Source: Chitinophaga sp. Cy-1792 (GTDB taxonomy: Bacteria > Bacteroidota > Bacteroidia > Chitinophagales > Chitinophagaceae). Taken from it: DNA of 64,000 bases. Each line of letters opens with the position of its first letter. Position 1 is the first letter of the stretch. This document shows, piece after piece, positions 1 through 10,988 of this stretch. The stretch is from assembly GCF_011752935.1 (NCBI RefSeq), contig NZ_VWWO01000003.1:124001-188000 (forward strand). Direction: 5' to 3'. The notes below the pieces were generated by a model. It was not told the origin of the DNA and did not search any database. It saw only the letters and a list, made by a program, of their open reading frames with translations. The position numbers and the translations under genes are program-made.

Positions 1-1889
1 AAATCGTATATACACCGGCGTTAGCATTTGATGCCTTCCATGTACAGGCAACTACTGATGCAAACGGTAACGAAGGAAACCTGATTATCTCCTCTTCTTT
101 CATCAACCAACAAAAAATACAGAACGCCTCGCTGGAAATCAATATCCGCGATCCTCGCGGGCAATTGGTGAAAAATATCTCCTCCCAGGTAAACATCTCC
201 GGGGGAAATCAGCAACTGGCCAGCATCTCCATAAAAAAACCTATACGCTGGTCTACCGACCAGCCATTGTTATACACGGTAGAAGCGAAAGTTACTTCCA
301 CCGCAGGAACTGCTACCTATACCAGCACTACCGGCTTCAGAAACTTCCGCTTCGAAGAACATGGTCCGTTCTTCCTGAATGGTAAAAGATTATTGCTGCG
401 CGGTACCCACCGCCACGAAGACCATGCCGGCGTTGCCGCTGCCATGTCTGACAATGATATCAGGAAAGAAATGATACTCATGAAAGATATGGGTACCAAC
501 TTTATCCGCCTGGGTCACTACCAGCAAAACCGCCTGGTACTGCAGCTTTGCGATAGCCTGGGTATCCTGGTGTGGGAAGAAATTCCATGGTGCCGTGGTG
601 GCCTCGGTGGCCCGATCTATAAAGAACAGGCCAAACGAATGCTCACCAATATGATCAGCCAGCATGGCAATCACCCGGCTGTAATCCTCTGGGGACTTGG
701 TAATGAAAACGACTGGCCTGGCGACTTCCCAGAATTTGATAAGGCGAAGATTCATGCTTTTATGTCTGAACTCAATACCATGGCGCATCAGCTGGATAGT
801 ACCCGACTAACAACTATCCGTCGTTGTGATTTCTGTAAAGATATTGTAGACGTTTATTCACCGTCTATCTGGGCCGGCTGGTACCGTGGACGTTATACCG
901 AATACAAACAGGAAAGCCTGAACGAAATTGCAAAAGTGCCACACTTCTTCCATGCGGAATGGGGGGCAGACAGCCACCAGGGCAGATATGCAGAAAATCC
1001 TGAGAAGTTTATACAACAAATAGCCACCGGTGGTGGTGCCGATGAACGTACCGGCGACTTCGCCCTTACCGGCGGCAATGCACGCGCTTCAAAAGATGGC
1101 GACTGGTCTGAATCATATGCCGTAAACCTGGTAGACTGGCACCTGAAAGAACAGGAGACTATGCCTACGCTTACTGGTAGCGCTTATTGGGTGTTTAAGG
1201 ATTTTTCCACACCGCTGCGCCCTGAAAACCCGGTGCCTTATGTAAACCAGAAAGGTATTGTAGCAAGAGACCTCACGCCGAAAGAAATATATTATGTATT
1301 CCAGTCTTACTGGACAACCGCGCCTATGGCCCGTATCTACGGTCATAACTGGCCTGTTCGCTGGGGTAAGGAAGGAGAGGAGAAAGAAATTCGCGTATAC
1401 TCCAACTGTCAGGAAGCCGAATTATTTGTAAATGGAAAAAGTGCCGGTGTTAAAAAACGTGACAGCCAGAACTTCCCTGCTGCCGGCCTTCGCTGGAAAG
1501 TAGCCCTGCAAAGTGGTAAGAACGATGTACGTGTTGTTGCGCGCACCGGAAAAACAACCATCACCGATGAACTGACCTGGACATACCAGACGGCCACCTG
1601 GGGAAAACCTGTGAAACTTATACTGGAGAAGGAATCTCAGGGAGATTATACTTTGATAAAAGTTAAAGCGGTAGATGCCAACGGTGTACTTTGCCTGGAT
1701 GCTGCGAACCAGGTTTCCTGGTCTGTTGCCGGCAATGCGGTATTACAGGACGATCTGGGAACTGCTGGCGGATCACGCAAAGTGCAGCTGGCAAACGGAC
1801 AGAATTCCATCAGGGTTGCTAATAACAGCGGCAAAAGTATAGTAGCCGTTGCTGCTGACGGAATGAGCACAGGTTTTATTGAATTATAA
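1..1889 (+). CDS. Glycoside hydrolase family 2 beta-galactosidase-like enzyme, 5' truncated by window edge
   Basis: The reading frame is open from base 3, so the gene begins before the window. Visible parts are the end of a GH2 sandwich domain, the TIM barrel and C-terminal immunoglobulin-like domains. The GH2 signature [10 protein letters not shown] lies near 400-430, the acid/base motif GNEND is at about 699-713 (Glu codon 705-707), and the likely nucleophile is Glu in HAEWG (957-959). It should hydrolyse a beta-galactoside or related beta-glycoside; GH2 also holds mannosidases and glucuronidases, so the substrate is not settled. It leads a run of five co-directional secreted enzymes and ends 19 bp before the next start, which suggests one transcript. 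Family: confident; substrate: inference. Confidence 0.88.
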   Translation, partial: IVYTPALAFDAFHVQATTDANGNEGNLIISSSFINQQKIQNASLEINIRDPRGQLVKNISSQVNISGGNQQLASISIKKPIRWSTDQPLLYTVEAKVTSTAGTATYTSTTGFRNFRFEEHGPFFLNGKRLLLRGTHRHEDHAGVAAAMSDNDIRKEMILMKDMGTNFIRLGHYQQNRLVLQLCDSLGILVWEEIPWCRGGLGGPIYKEQAKRMLTNMISQHGNHPAVILWGLGNENDWPGDFPEFDKAKIHAFMSELNTMAHQLDSTRLTTIRRCDFCKDIVDVYSPSIWAGWYRGRYTEYKQESLNEIAKVPHFFHAEWGADSHQGRYAENPEKFIQQIATGGGADERTGDFALTGGNARASKDGDWSESYAVNLVDWHLKEQETMPTLTGSAYWVFKDFSTPLRPENPVPYVNQKGIVARDLTPKEIYYVFQSYWTTAPMARIYGHNWPVRWGKEGEEKEIRVYSNCQEAELFVNGKSAGVKKRDSQNFPAAGLRWKVALQSGKNDVRVVARTGKTTITDELTWTYQTATWGKPVKLILEKESQGDYTLIKVKAVDANGVLCLDAANQVSWSVAGNAVLQDDLGTAGGSRKVQLANGQNSIRVANNSGKSIVAVAADGMSTGFIEL

Positions 1890-1908
1890 ATATTTAATCT
1901 GTATACAG

Positions 1909-4443
1909 ATGACCAAATATATTATTAGTCTGGGCCTTTGCATTGCCGCGCTGGGTGCGCAGGCGAGTCCTCCCGATTCTTTATTGAAACTTTGGTATAA
2001 ACAGCCTGCCAGTCAATGGGTGGAGGCACTTCCTTTGGGTAATGGCCGCCTTGGTGCTATGGTTTTCGGTGGGGTGCAACAGGAAGAACTGCAACTGAAT
2101 GAAGGTACTTTGTGGTCTGGTACGCCGCGTGATGGCAACAATCCGAACGCAAAAACCTTGCTGCCACAACTTCGCCAGCTGTTGAATGAGGAGAAATATA
2201 TGGAGGCAGATAAGCTGTCCAGGGAGATGATGGGCAAGTACAGTGCCCGCTATCTCACGCTGGGAAGCCTTTTCCTGAGTAGCGATATTCCGGATGCCAA
2301 AGTGTATAAGCGTGAGCTGGACTTAAATACCGGTATCAGCACCGTTAAATTTGAATCTAACGGTGTAATATATACGAGAACTACCTTCATCAGCTATCCT
2401 GCGCAGCTGCTGGTAATGCGTATTACCGCCAGCAAGCCGGGAGCCATTACTTTTGATACCCGTTTCGGTAACCCTATGCCGCATACAAATAGTGTGGTGG
2501 ATGCCGCTAAACATTACATTGCCATGTCTGGCACCTGCCCGTCCTATGTGGCGGCCAGGCCTATGGAAAAGCAGCAGATCGTTTATGGCAAGGGCGAAAA
2601 CGGAGCTGATCCGATCAGCTATTCCGTACACCTGCAGGCACGATCCAAAGATGGTAAGATATCTGAAGACACCGCAGGTATACACGTAAAAGGCGCCACT
2701 GATGTGACGTTGTTATTGTCTATCGGCACCAGCTACAATAAAGAAGGCCAGCCTTTTAACCCGGAACAGCGTGCAAAAGCTGCACTGGATAACGCCGGTA
2801 AGCTCAGCTATGCGCAGTTGCTGGATGGTCACGAAAAGGACTATACGAAATTGTTTGATCGGGTAGCATTGAATTTAGGTGATGATGGCTATGCGAAAAA
2901 TCCTACCGATCAGCGTTTAAAAGAATATACCGCTGCCGGCGGCAACCGTGATCCGCAGCTGACTACCTTGTTATATCAGTATGGACGTTACCTGATGATC
3001 TCCGGATCCCGTAAGGGCGGTACCGCCATGAACCTGCAGGGCTTGTGGAATAAAGACATGCAGCCACCATGGGGCTCTAACTATACTATTAACATCAACA
3101 CCGAGATGAACTACTGGCCTTCGGAGCCGGCAAACCTTTCTGAGTGCGGCGAGCCTTTATTTGATTTTATCAGTATGCTCGCTAAAAATGGTCGTGTAAC
3201 CGCAGACGTTAACTACGGCGCTAAAGGCTGGGTGGCGCATCATAACTCCGATTTATGGGGTATGACCTATCCGGCGGGTGGTATCGACTTCAAGGACCCT
3301 AACGGAAATCCCAAATGGGCAATTTGGCCAATGGGAGGCGCGTGGCTGAGTCGTCACCTCTGGGAGCATTACCAGTTCACCGGTGATAAAAAGTTCCTGG
3401 AATCGGTCTATCCTGAGCTTACAGGGGCATGTGAGTTTATGCTCGACTGGCTGGTAAAAGATAAAAACGGCTACTGGGTGACCAACCCGGCCACTACACC
3501 GGAAAATAATTTCCGTGTAGACGGCAAAGCCCAGGGATCCGTGAGCATCGCCACCACCATGGACCTTAGCATTATCCGCGACCTCTTTAATAATACCATT
3601 CTGGCATCCAAAGCCCTGGGCAAAAATCAGGAGCTGGTAGCAAAGCTGACAAAGACGCTGAACGAAATATATCCTTTCCATGCCGGCCAGTATGGCCAGT
3701 TACAGGAATGGTACAAAGACTGGGACGATCCTAAAGATGAGCACCGCCACGCATCACATGTATATGGCCTGTTTCCGGGAGCGTTCATTTCTCCGCGTCG
3801 CGACAGTATACTATCCTCTGCGGCTAAACGTAGTTTGCTGCTACGTGGCGATGGCGGTACCGGATGGTCTAAATCCTGGAAAATTAACTTCTGGGCACGC
3901 CTCGAAGAAGGCGATCATGCCTATACCATGCTGAATAAACAACTTTTCCTGGCCAGCGAGCAAAGTGTGAGTATGGCCGGTAACATTGGTGGTTCCTATC
4001 CAAACCTCTTTGACGCACATCCGCCGTTTCAGATAGATGGCAATTTTGGTGTGACATCAGGTGTTACAGAAATGTTGTTGCAAAGCCACGATGGTGTGAT
4101 CTACCTGCTTCCTGCCTTACCGAAAGCCTGGCCTACAGGAGCAGTGAAGGGTTTGAAAGCCAGAGGAGGTTTTGAAGTGGATATGCAATGGAAAGATGGT
4201 AAACTCGTTAGCGCGGCTATCCGCTCCGCACAGGGTGGCAACTGTCGTATCAGGGTACACCAGCCAATGAAGATTGCTGGCGCGAAACCTGCTGCAGGTG
4301 CTAATGCCAATCCATATTACCAGGTGGCGCTGATAGCAAAAACTGAAGTAAAGGATGCCTCCAAACTGGCAGCACTGGACCTGAAGCAGGTGTATGAATA
4401 CGACCTGCCAACCGTTGCCGGCAAAGCTTACCTTATCAAATAA
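1909..4443 (+). CDS. GH95 alpha-L-fucosidase, secreted
   Basis: This is an inverting alpha-1,2-L-fucosidase-type enzyme of about 844 residues. The N-terminus [19 protein letters not shown] is a signal peptide, so I chose ATG 1909; a TTG at 1879 would overlap the upstream gene and add ten residues before the signal. The GH95 N-terminal domain starts with [19 protein letters not shown] and NEGTLWSG. The (alpha/alpha)6 barrel carries [16 protein letters not shown] and, near the end, [13 protein letters not shown], where the family's catalytic Asn and Asp sit. It lies between a GH2 and a GH29 gene with gaps of 19 and 9 bp, so the cluster removes fucose by two unrelated fold types. Periplasmic or outer-surface location is inferred from the signal peptide. 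Confidence 0.93.
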   Translation: MTKYIISLGLCIAALGAQASPPDSLLKLWYKQPASQWVEALPLGNGRLGAMVFGGVQQEELQLNEGTLWSGTPRDGNNPNAKTLLPQLRQLLNEEKYMEADKLSREMMGKYSARYLTLGSLFLSSDIPDAKVYKRELDLNTGISTVKFESNGVIYTRTTFISYPAQLLVMRITASKPGAITFDTRFGNPMPHTNSVVDAAKHYIAMSGTCPSYVAARPMEKQQIVYGKGENGADPISYSVHLQARSKDGKISEDTAGIHVKGATDVTLLLSIGTSYNKEGQPFNPEQRAKAALDNAGKLSYAQLLDGHEKDYTKLFDRVALNLGDDGYAKNPTDQRLKEYTAAGGNRDPQLTTLLYQYGRYLMISGSRKGGTAMNLQGLWNKDMQPPWGSNYTININTEMNYWPSEPANLSECGEPLFDFISMLAKNGRVTADVNYGAKGWVAHHNSDLWGMTYPAGGIDFKDPNGNPKWAIWPMGGAWLSRHLWEHYQFTGDKKFLESVYPELTGACEFMLDWLVKDKNGYWVTNPATTPENNFRVDGKAQGSVSIATTMDLSIIRDLFNNTILASKALGKNQELVAKLTKTLNEIYPFHAGQYGQLQEWYKDWDDPKDEHRHASHVYGLFPGAFISPRRDSILSSAAKRSLLLRGDGGTGWSKSWKINFWARLEEGDHAYTMLNKQLFLASEQSVSMAGNIGGSYPNLFDAHPPFQIDGNFGVTSGVTEMLLQSHDGVIYLLPALPKAWPTGAVKGLKARGGFEVDMQWKDGKLVSAAIRSAQGGNCRIRVHQPMKIAGAKPAAGANANPYYQVALIAKTEVKDASKLAALDLKQVYEYDLPTVAGKAYLIK

Positions 4444-4452
4444 TATTCCCGT

Positions 4453-6321
4453 ATGAAATACCTGCATAGCATAATTTTAAGTATAGGCGTTGGCGTTATA
4501 TCATCATCTGCCATGGCACAAGTAAAAGGCGATGATGATGGCGTATTGAGTCAGAAAGCCGTGGCAAGAGACCAGGTAGCTGTAGACGAAGCTGTAAATG
4601 GCTGGTGGACAGCCTCCATGAAATCGCACGACAGCCGCATCGCCTGGTGGAGGGACGCCCGGTTTGGCTGCTTTATCCACTGGGGTGTGTATTCCGTTCC
4701 CGGCGGTGAATGGAAAGGGAAAAAAGTAAGCGGCTATGCAGAACACCTCATGCGTAAGGAAAAAATTTCCCGCGGTGAATACGATTCCCTGCTGATACGC
4801 ACCTTCAACCCGGTAAACTTCAACGCAGATGCCTGGGTACGCATGGTGAAAGCTGCTGGTATGAAATACCTCGTGATCACCGCCAAACACCATGACGGCG
4901 TTGCGATGTACCCTACAGCACTCAGCGAATACAGCATAAAGAATTCACCTTTCAAACGTGACCCGATGGCGGAGCTTTCCGCCGCCTGTAAGAAATACGG
5001 TATCAAGTTCGGATTTTATTATTCACATGCTTTCGACTGGGAGCACCCGGATGCACCAGGCAACGACTGGGATTATGATAATCCAGGAGGAGATAAAGAC
5101 CTCTACGGTGGCCGTAACTGGTACGACGTTCACCCGGAGCTGCTGCCTAAAGCAGTGAAATATGTAGATGAGAAATCTATCCCGCAGATCAAAGAATTAT
5201 TAACAAAATATCATCCGGATATTATCTGGTTTGATACACCACATAAATTACCACTCAGTGAAAACATCCGTATCCTGAAAGCTATCAGGGAAACAGATCA
5301 GCACGTAGTGGTAAACGGACGCCTCGCCAACAGCGGCAGTATTGCCTTTGGGGATTACCGTAATACCTCTGACAGGCCGGCTGAATTTTATCCGACCGTA
5401 GGTGACTGGGAAGCCATTCCTACTACCAATGAATCGTATGGCTATTCTAAGTACGACGACAGCCATAAGCCGGTATCTTTCTTTATCCGCCTGCTGGCCA
5501 AGGCTTCAGACAGAGGAGGTAACCTCCTGATGAACATCGGGCCGGAAGGCAATGGTATTATTGATCCGAGGGATACCGTGATATTGCATGGTATTGGCAC
5601 CTGGATGCAACGTTACGGCAGCAGTATCTATGGAACTACCGCTTCCCCGCTGCCAGTGCAGGCCTGGGGTGAGGTGACGCAGAAAGACAATAAACTTTAC
5701 CTGCATGTATTCCATTGGCCAGCCGGAAAGCCGCTGGTAGTGGGTGGTCTGGAAGGTACCGTTAAAAAGGCTTACCTGATGAACACCAGTACAGCACTTA
5801 AATTTAAACGAACAAATGGCCAGGATATCTCCATACAATTACCTGCTAAAGCACCAGACAGCATCAATAGTGTGGTGGTGTTGGAGATGAGTAACTTAAA
5901 AAATACGGCAGCTACCGGATCAAGATTATTGGATGTAAACGGCGTGCAAAACAGGCTGCTGGCCTATGATGCGGGTCAGTCCGGCAAAGCACTGGTACGT
6001 GGTGATGGCAAAATCAACAGCTACTATGTATCTGGCTGGAAATCTGCCGATCAGGTGCTGTCATGGAAAGTTCGTGTAACCGATCCTGTTACCTTTAATG
6101 TAGCGGTGAAATATACCGGCGATGGTGCTGGCAGTACTTTTACCGTTGCGGTGGATAAACAGGAATTATCCGCTACCGTGCAGCAGCAGAAAGGTAATAT
6201 TACACAGCAGATAGGCGTGATCAGTCTTACACCCGGAGAATATGTACTGACGATGAAACCTACGTCGGTAGAGGGTGCAGAGCTGATGAAGCTTTTTGAA
6301 GTACAATTACAATCGAAATAA
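4453..6321 (+). CDS. GH29 alpha-L-fucosidase, secreted
   Basis: A retaining alpha-L-fucosidase of 622 residues. The N-terminus through SSSAMAQ is a signal peptide. The GH29 barrel is clear: WWRDARFGCFIHWGVYSVP, TAKHHDGVAMYPT, the strand ending in DIIWFDTP with the expected nucleophile Asp, and GGNLLMNIGPEGNG. After the barrel come a beta-sandwich and, from about residue 490, an extra C-terminal beta-rich segment (RLLDVNGVQNR... to the end) that resembles a carbohydrate-binding or accessory domain. It starts 9 bp after the GH95 gene. Two fucosidase families side by side suggest differently linked fucose in one glycan, which is inference. Confidence 0.94.
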   Translation: MKYLHSIILSIGVGVISSSAMAQVKGDDDGVLSQKAVARDQVAVDEAVNGWWTASMKSHDSRIAWWRDARFGCFIHWGVYSVPGGEWKGKKVSGYAEHLMRKEKISRGEYDSLLIRTFNPVNFNADAWVRMVKAAGMKYLVITAKHHDGVAMYPTALSEYSIKNSPFKRDPMAELSAACKKYGIKFGFYYSHAFDWEHPDAPGNDWDYDNPGGDKDLYGGRNWYDVHPELLPKAVKYVDEKSIPQIKELLTKYHPDIIWFDTPHKLPLSENIRILKAIRETDQHVVVNGRLANSGSIAFGDYRNTSDRPAEFYPTVGDWEAIPTTNESYGYSKYDDSHKPVSFFIRLLAKASDRGGNLLMNIGPEGNGIIDPRDTVILHGIGTWMQRYGSSIYGTTASPLPVQAWGEVTQKDNKLYLHVFHWPAGKPLVVGGLEGTVKKAYLMNTSTALKFKRTNGQDISIQLPAKAPDSINSVVVLEMSNLKNTAATGSRLLDVNGVQNRLLAYDAGQSGKALVRGDGKINSYYVSGWKSADQVLSWKVRVTDPVTFNVAVKYTGDGAGSTFTVAVDKQELSATVQQQKGNITQQIGVISLTPGEYVLTMKPTSVEGAELMKLFEVQLQSK

Positions 6322-6347
6322 ACAGAATCGCCCAAATAAATTTCACG

Positions 6348-8138
6348 ATGAAGAAAAACATTTTCTGCCTGTTAGCGGCTGTAGGCGCCAGTATGGGTGT
6401 TGCCCGTGCAGGTAGTGCCGATCAGTTTATTAAATCATTGAAAAACAGTGCCGGTATTGCCTATCAGGCCAACGGCAGTGTTGCGCCGGCTACCGTAAAG
6501 GTAATGCGCACCTGGAACGGTAACGTATGTACGATTCGTGTAGTCAATACTGGTAGTAGTTCCATTCGCCTGAAAGAAGTGGTGATTGGTAGTGTAGGCA
6601 AGGTGTTGGCGCCATCTACTTCTTTCTATGCAGAAGGTTTTCAGATGCTGACCCAGACTGCCGGTACACTCGAAAAGCCGGAAACAGTAGGTAATTACAG
6701 CGATGCCGGTCATTACAAAATCCCTCAGCCGGATGGTTATCTTGCGGTATATAATTTAGTAAGATTATATCCGAAGAATGATGCGGAACTTTTGCTGGGC
6801 TATACTTCCAGTAATAAGTTTGTAGGTAAGTTTTATGTTTCTGCAGATACGATCAAAGTTGTTGAAGACCTGGAGAACCAGGAGTTGCAGCCTGGTAAAG
6901 CGTTCCTGCTGGAGGAGTTTATGGCGGAAAGTGGAAAAGACGGCAACCAGTTGCTCGACAAATTTGCCGGACGTATTCAGCAGCATCATCCGCGCCTGGA
7001 GTTCAAAGCGCCGCCAGATGGCTGGTGTAGCTGGTATTGCTTCGGTCCTAAGGTTACCGCGCAGAATGTTTACGATAACCTCGACTATATCAAAAACAAC
7101 GCACCGATATTAAAATACATTCAGCTGGATGATGGCTATCAGCCGCATATGGGCGATTGGTTATCTGTTGGTAATTCTTTCGGTGGTAATGTGCAGCAGG
7201 TGCTCAAATCTATCCGTGATAAAGGCTTTGAGCCGGCAATCTGGGTGGCGCCGTTTATCTGCGACAGCAATTCTGCAGTATTTAAAGAACATCCGGACTG
7301 GTTGGTAAAAGATTCCAGCGGCAAACCTTTGAGCAGCGATAAAGTTACTTTCGGTGGCTGGCGTTTAAAACCATGGTTTGTGCTCGATGGAACGAATCCG
7401 GCAGTACAGGCGCATTTAACAGAAGTATTCAGTGTAATGCGTCAGCTGTGGGGCGTTACCTACTTCAAGCTGGATGCTAACTTCTGGGGCGCTATTCATG
7501 GTGGTGTGTATTATGATAAAACCGCTACCAGGGTAGAAGCCTATCGCCGTGGTATGGCTGCGGTGATCAAAGGAGCCGGGGATGCGTTCCTGCTGGGCTG
7601 TAACCATCCGCTGTGGCCTTCGCTGGGCCTGGTGCATGGCTCCCGCAGCTCTATGGATATCAAACGTACCTGGACGGTATTTGAAAAGTCGGGCCGCGAA
7701 AATCTTTACAGGTCATGGCAGAACGGCCGCCTGTGGTGGAACGATCCGGATTGCCTCGTGCTCACAGGAGACATGCCTGACAATGAATATAACTTCCATG
7801 CAGCGCTGTTATATGCCACAGGAGGTATGTTGCTCAGTGGTGATGATCTTACCAAGATATCTCCCGAACGCCTGAATATGTTGAAGAAAGCAGCGCCGCC
7901 AACCGGTAAGGCAGCAGCGTTTGAAAATACAAACTTCGAAATAGGAAGGGTGCAGGCAGGAAAAGATCAGCGTTTGATTCTACTCAACTGGCAGACATCT
8001 CCCAAAAAATATACAGTGAAACTTAATAAACCAACCGAAGTATTTGATTACTGGACAGGGAAATCTCTGGGTAAATTTACCGGTAATTATACCGTGGAGC
8101 TGACTGGCCACAATGGTATGGTGCTTACTTTAAAATAA
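6348..8138 (+). CDS. GH36/GH27-type alpha-galactosidase (melibiase clan), secreted
   Basis: A 596-residue clan GH-D enzyme with a signal peptide (MKKNIFCLLAAVGASMGVARAG). The N-terminal beta-sandwich is followed by the barrel, which opens with PDGWCSWYCFG, continues with YIQLDDGYQPHMGDW and KGFEPAIWVAPF, and holds the nucleophile motif YFKLDANFWG. The acid/base Asp probably lies in the WNDPDCLVLTGDMPDNE stretch, typical of the clan. Expected activity is removal of terminal alpha-galactose, although relatives act on other alpha-linked sugars. It is 26 bp after the GH29 gene and 6 bp before the lyase-fold gene, within the same probable operon. Confidence 0.86.
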   Translation: MKKNIFCLLAAVGASMGVARAGSADQFIKSLKNSAGIAYQANGSVAPATVKVMRTWNGNVCTIRVVNTGSSSIRLKEVVIGSVGKVLAPSTSFYAEGFQMLTQTAGTLEKPETVGNYSDAGHYKIPQPDGYLAVYNLVRLYPKNDAELLLGYTSSNKFVGKFYVSADTIKVVEDLENQELQPGKAFLLEEFMAESGKDGNQLLDKFAGRIQQHHPRLEFKAPPDGWCSWYCFGPKVTAQNVYDNLDYIKNNAPILKYIQLDDGYQPHMGDWLSVGNSFGGNVQQVLKSIRDKGFEPAIWVAPFICDSNSAVFKEHPDWLVKDSSGKPLSSDKVTFGGWRLKPWFVLDGTNPAVQAHLTEVFSVMRQLWGVTYFKLDANFWGAIHGGVYYDKTATRVEAYRRGMAAVIKGAGDAFLLGCNHPLWPSLGLVHGSRSSMDIKRTWTVFEKSGRENLYRSWQNGRLWWNDPDCLVLTGDMPDNEYNFHAALLYATGGMLLSGDDLTKISPERLNMLKKAAPPTGKAAAFENTNFEIGRVQAGKDQRLILLNWQTSPKKYTVKLNKPTEVFDYWTGKSLGKFTGNYTVELTGHNGMVLTLK

Positions 8139-8144
8139 CAGTTC

Positions 8145-9308
8145 ATGATGCGAAGAATAATTATTGCAGGAGCGTTGGTTTTGTGTGGTGTAGTGGCACA
8201 GGCGCAGCAGCAATGGCGTCAGCGGGTTATTACAGATATGAGTCCTGCCATATTGGAAAGGGCTGCCTGGGCAAAACAGGAAGCGCCTGAAACCATTACT
8301 GCTGCACAATGTAGCAGGAGTGCGGGCGGCAAACATGATTTTTATTCTGAGGGCGACTACTGGTGGCCTGACCCTAATAATCCCGACGGGCCTTATATTC
8401 AGCGCGACGGGCAAAGTAATCCGGAAAATTTTGTGGCGCATCGCCTGGCGATGATACGGTTTAGCCGTATAATGGGTGCCCTGGCTGCAGGCTATATGGC
8501 TAGTCAGGATAAAACCTATCTGCAGCAGGCACTCATTCACGCAAAAGCCTGGTTTACTGATGAGGCAACCCGTATGAATCCTAACCTGTTATATGCGCAG
8601 GCGATCAAAGGAAAAGCTACTGGCAGGGGAATCGGTATCATCGATACCATTCAGCTGCTGGAAGTGGTACAGGCATTGAAGATCATGGAAAAAGCCGGTG
8701 CAATACCGCCAGCAGACCTGGCTGCCATTAAACACTGGTTTGAAGAATACCTGCAGTGGCTGACCACACATCCGTACGGAAAGGATGAAATGAATGCTGC
8801 CAACAACCACGGTACCTGCTGGGTAATGCAGGTAGCGGAGTTCAGCAGTTTTGTAAAAAATGATACACTGACAGCGTTTTGTATCAAACGTTATAAAGAA
8901 GTGTTGTTGCCTGCCCAGATGGCTGCTGATGGCAGTTTCCCGCTGGAGCTGAAACGCACAAAACCTTATGGTTATTCCCTTTTCAACCTGGATGCCATGA
9001 GTACTTTATGCCAGATATTAAGCACACCAAAGGATAATCTCTGGAAATTTACAGCAGATAAAGTGAAGACTATTTCCAAAGGTATTGCGTGGATGTATCC
9101 GTATGTAAAGGACAAGAACAGCTGGCCTTTTGCGCATGATGTGATGTATTGGGAAAACTGGCCGGTGGCGCAACCGTTTCTGATCTTCGGTGCGGCGGCT
9201 TATAACAACACTGATTATTATCGCACCTGGCTAAGATTAGACCATGACCCGCAGGTAGAAGAGGTGCTGAGAAATCTACCGGTAAGGAATCCGCTGATAT
9301 GGTTATAA
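8145..9308 (+). CDS. Alginate-lyase-domain protein (PF05426 type), secreted
   Basis: 387 residues with a signal peptide ending near VAQAQ. It has the alpha/alpha-toroid alginate_lyase pattern: EGDYWWPDPNNPDGPYIQRDG near residue 65, FVAHRLAMIRFSR, and the conserved NNHGTCWVMQ near residue 220 that carries the active-site Asn and His of such lyases. In Bacteroidota this Pfam family is broad and many members do not act on alginate; next to fucosidases and a galactosidase it more likely cleaves an acidic unit of the same glycan. The start is 6 bp after the previous stop. Domain: confident; substrate: unknown. Confidence 0.82.
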   Translation: MMRRIIIAGALVLCGVVAQAQQQWRQRVITDMSPAILERAAWAKQEAPETITAAQCSRSAGGKHDFYSEGDYWWPDPNNPDGPYIQRDGQSNPENFVAHRLAMIRFSRIMGALAAGYMASQDKTYLQQALIHAKAWFTDEATRMNPNLLYAQAIKGKATGRGIGIIDTIQLLEVVQALKIMEKAGAIPPADLAAIKHWFEEYLQWLTTHPYGKDEMNAANNHGTCWVMQVAEFSSFVKNDTLTAFCIKRYKEVLLPAQMAADGSFPLELKRTKPYGYSLFNLDAMSTLCQILSTPKDNLWKFTADKVKTISKGIAWMYPYVKDKNSWPFAHDVMYWENWPVAQPFLIFGAAAYNNTDYYRTWLRLDHDPQVEEVLRNLPVRNPLIWL

Positions 9309-9425
9309 ATTGATGAAAATATCGCCGGTTTTTTCAGATTTCTGCAAAAACCGGCCATCTCTGCCAGTCTGGATTGCCAAATCGTTAAATCTTAATGTAT
9401 TTGTTTTTTTAATCATGTTTATGGG

Positions 9426-9433
9426 TAACTTTA
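9426..9433 (+). promoter_or_regulatory. Possible Bacteroidota promoter -7 element for the 77-residue gene
   Basis: TAACTTTA is one base off the TAnnTTTG consensus. A TTTG at 9400-9403 could serve as the -33 element. It lies 24 bp before the ATG at 9458, which argues that the small gene is transcribed on its own. Confidence 0.35.
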
Positions 9434-9457
9434 AAGTCTATGCAAAAACTTTAGAGT

Positions 9458-9691
9458 ATGAGTTGGATGGACGACCTCTATGTAATCTATCAGAAGCTGG
9501 ATGCTACCGGCTGTACAGAGGTAAAAAAAGAAATTTTGAAAGCCCAGTTGAATGGGTGTAGTGGTGGTACGATTTATTATCTGGTGCTGCAACAGTTAGT
9601 ACATATTAAACAGGAGAAGGCTTCTGTTTATGAATTGATAAAGGGTGAAGCAGAGAGCATTATACATTGCAGTAATCGCTTCGTTAGTTAG
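9458..9691 (+). CDS. Small hypothetical protein, 77 residues
   Basis: I do not recognise the family. The protein begins MSWMDDLYVIYQKLDATGC and looks cytosolic: no signal peptide, no membrane segment, several Lys/Glu-rich stretches and three Cys. The composition and Bacteroidota-style codon use look coding, and a promoter-like motif precedes it. An overlapping frame from 9310 has no such features and was not kept. The stop lies 8 bp inside the end of the convergent sigma/TPR gene. It follows the lyase-fold gene by about 150 bp, so it may not belong to the enzyme operon. Confidence 0.5.
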   Translation: MSWMDDLYVIYQKLDATGCTEVKKEILKAQLNGCSGGTIYYLVLQQLVHIKQEKASVYELIKGEAESIIHCSNRFVS

Positions 9692-10988
9692 TTTTCAGTT
9701 CCTCAATCAGCTTCTGCACTTTCAGATAATTAGGTGCACTTTCAGGTATTTTCAGCAGCCACTCCAGGCATTCCTGTTTATTACCTTCTTTCAGGTAGCT
9801 TAACGCTATATAAAATGCAGCTTCATATCTGATGGGATTCTGACCGTTATAGACGGTTAGCAGGTCTGTGCGTGCCGGATCTACCTGGTTCAGGTTGATG
9901 AGGCATACACCGCGGTAATACCGTGCGTAGATGTTATTGGGGTTTTTTACCAGTACATCGTTGAGCATGTTGAGTGCATCACTGAAGTGGCCTTTGTTGA
10001 AATCTTCCATTACCTGCGGTGGCAGCCTTAAGGTGTCATTTTCTATTGCCTGCATTTCTGTGGAAGAAAACTGGCTGTAGATATTTTTCCGCCATGGGCT
10101 GATATATAGCATGGTAGCGAGTCCTATCGCTATTATTGCGGTGCCGATTACATATTTTCGTATAGGCATGCCTTCGCTTTCTTTGGTAGAAAACCAGGCG
10201 TTGCGGTGACCAAAAAGCAGGTGTTGGAATTCGTCTCTTTCTGTATCGGAGCATACACGTTGTGCCAGTAGTTTCCGGATAGCATCAAAGCGTTTAACGC
10301 GGCCGGCGAGTCCGGGATTGCTTTTTAATTTTTCGATGTAGGCGGTTTTGCCGGCTTCGTTCATCAGGCCGCTAAGATAGGCATCTGCATCCTGGACATC
10401 TTTTTCGGCCAATGGATCAGGGGGGCGGGCTATGCCATCGATGCGGCTGAGCAGGTCTCTGAAGCAGATGGCGCGGCGTGCAGGCAGCTCTTCCGAAGGA
10501 ATGCGTGTCTGCGCGGCAATATCTTCCTGAAGATTATCTGTCAGGCATAAACGAATAATTTCTTTACAATCATCTCCCAGCTGAAGGTACTGGTGATAGG
10601 CGAGTCGTCTTTTTTCACCTTCTTTCAGGATGTCTTCCACATCCTGTATGTCGTCGCGGCTGAGTGCCGCAGTTTCGTCGGGTTCCAGACCGGGGATACG
10701 TTGTCCTCTTCTTTCCACTTCCTTCTCCCACACACGTTTGCAGAGTAGCATCAGGAATGCTTCAAAGGTGCTTATACGCAGTGGATGAGATTTGGCGAAG
10801 AAGTAAATATCCAGCAATACTTCTTCAAAAATATGGGCTGCATCTCTGACAGTGCCTCCTTTCTGTTGAATAAACCGCGTTGCTCTGGTCGCAAAACGCT
10901 GGTAAATATCGTCAATAACGGCAGGGTCGTGGTTTATTAATCCGTTTATATATTCCTGGTCATTGCTCGTTAAGGATTCAGGTGACAT
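9684..10988 (-). CDS. Sigma-factor-like protein fused to anti-sigma-like segment, membrane helix and TPRs
   Basis: 434 residues in an unusual order. Residues 18-95 resemble ECF sigma region 2 (DIYQRFATRATRFI, then AHIFEEVLLDIY); residues 130-183 resemble region 4 (LGDDCKEIIRLCLTDNLQEDIA...ICFRDLLSRI). Residues 200-245 (DAYLSGLMNEAGKTAYIEKL) look like the segment before the membrane helix in Bacteroidota anti-sigma proteins. One membrane helix follows at 279-297 (YVIGTAIIAIGLATMLYIS), then TPR-like repeats from about 326 to 430 (FNKGHFSDALNMLNDVLVKNP; YYRGVCLINL). If the topology is N-in, the sigma part is cytoplasmic and the TPRs periplasmic. It is divergent from a FecR-like gene. Whether the sigma region still binds RNA polymerase or DNA is unknown. 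Confidence 0.72.
   Translation of the reverse strand: MSPESLTSNDQEYINGLINHDPAVIDDIYQRFATRATRFIQQKGGTVRDAAHIFEEVLLDIYFFAKSHPLRISTFEAFLMLLCKRVWEKEVERRGQRIPGLEPDETAALSRDDIQDVEDILKEGEKRRLAYHQYLQLGDDCKEIIRLCLTDNLQEDIAAQTRIPSEELPARRAICFRDLLSRIDGIARPPDPLAEKDVQDADAYLSGLMNEAGKTAYIEKLKSNPGLAGRVKRFDAIRKLLAQRVCSDTERDEFQHLLFGHRNAWFSTKESEGMPIRKYVIGTAIIAIGLATMLYISPWRKNIYSQFSSTEMQAIENDTLRLPPQVMEDFNKGHFSDALNMLNDVLVKNPNNIYARYYRGVCLINLNQVDPARTDLLTVYNGQNPIRYEAAFYIALSYLKEGNKQECLEWLLKIPESAPNYLKVQKLIEELKTN

Noticed and set aside
9310-9561. 83-codon + strand frame after the lyase-fold gene
   Set aside because: It overlaps the better-supported 77-residue frame and the promoter-like motif, and has patchy composition.
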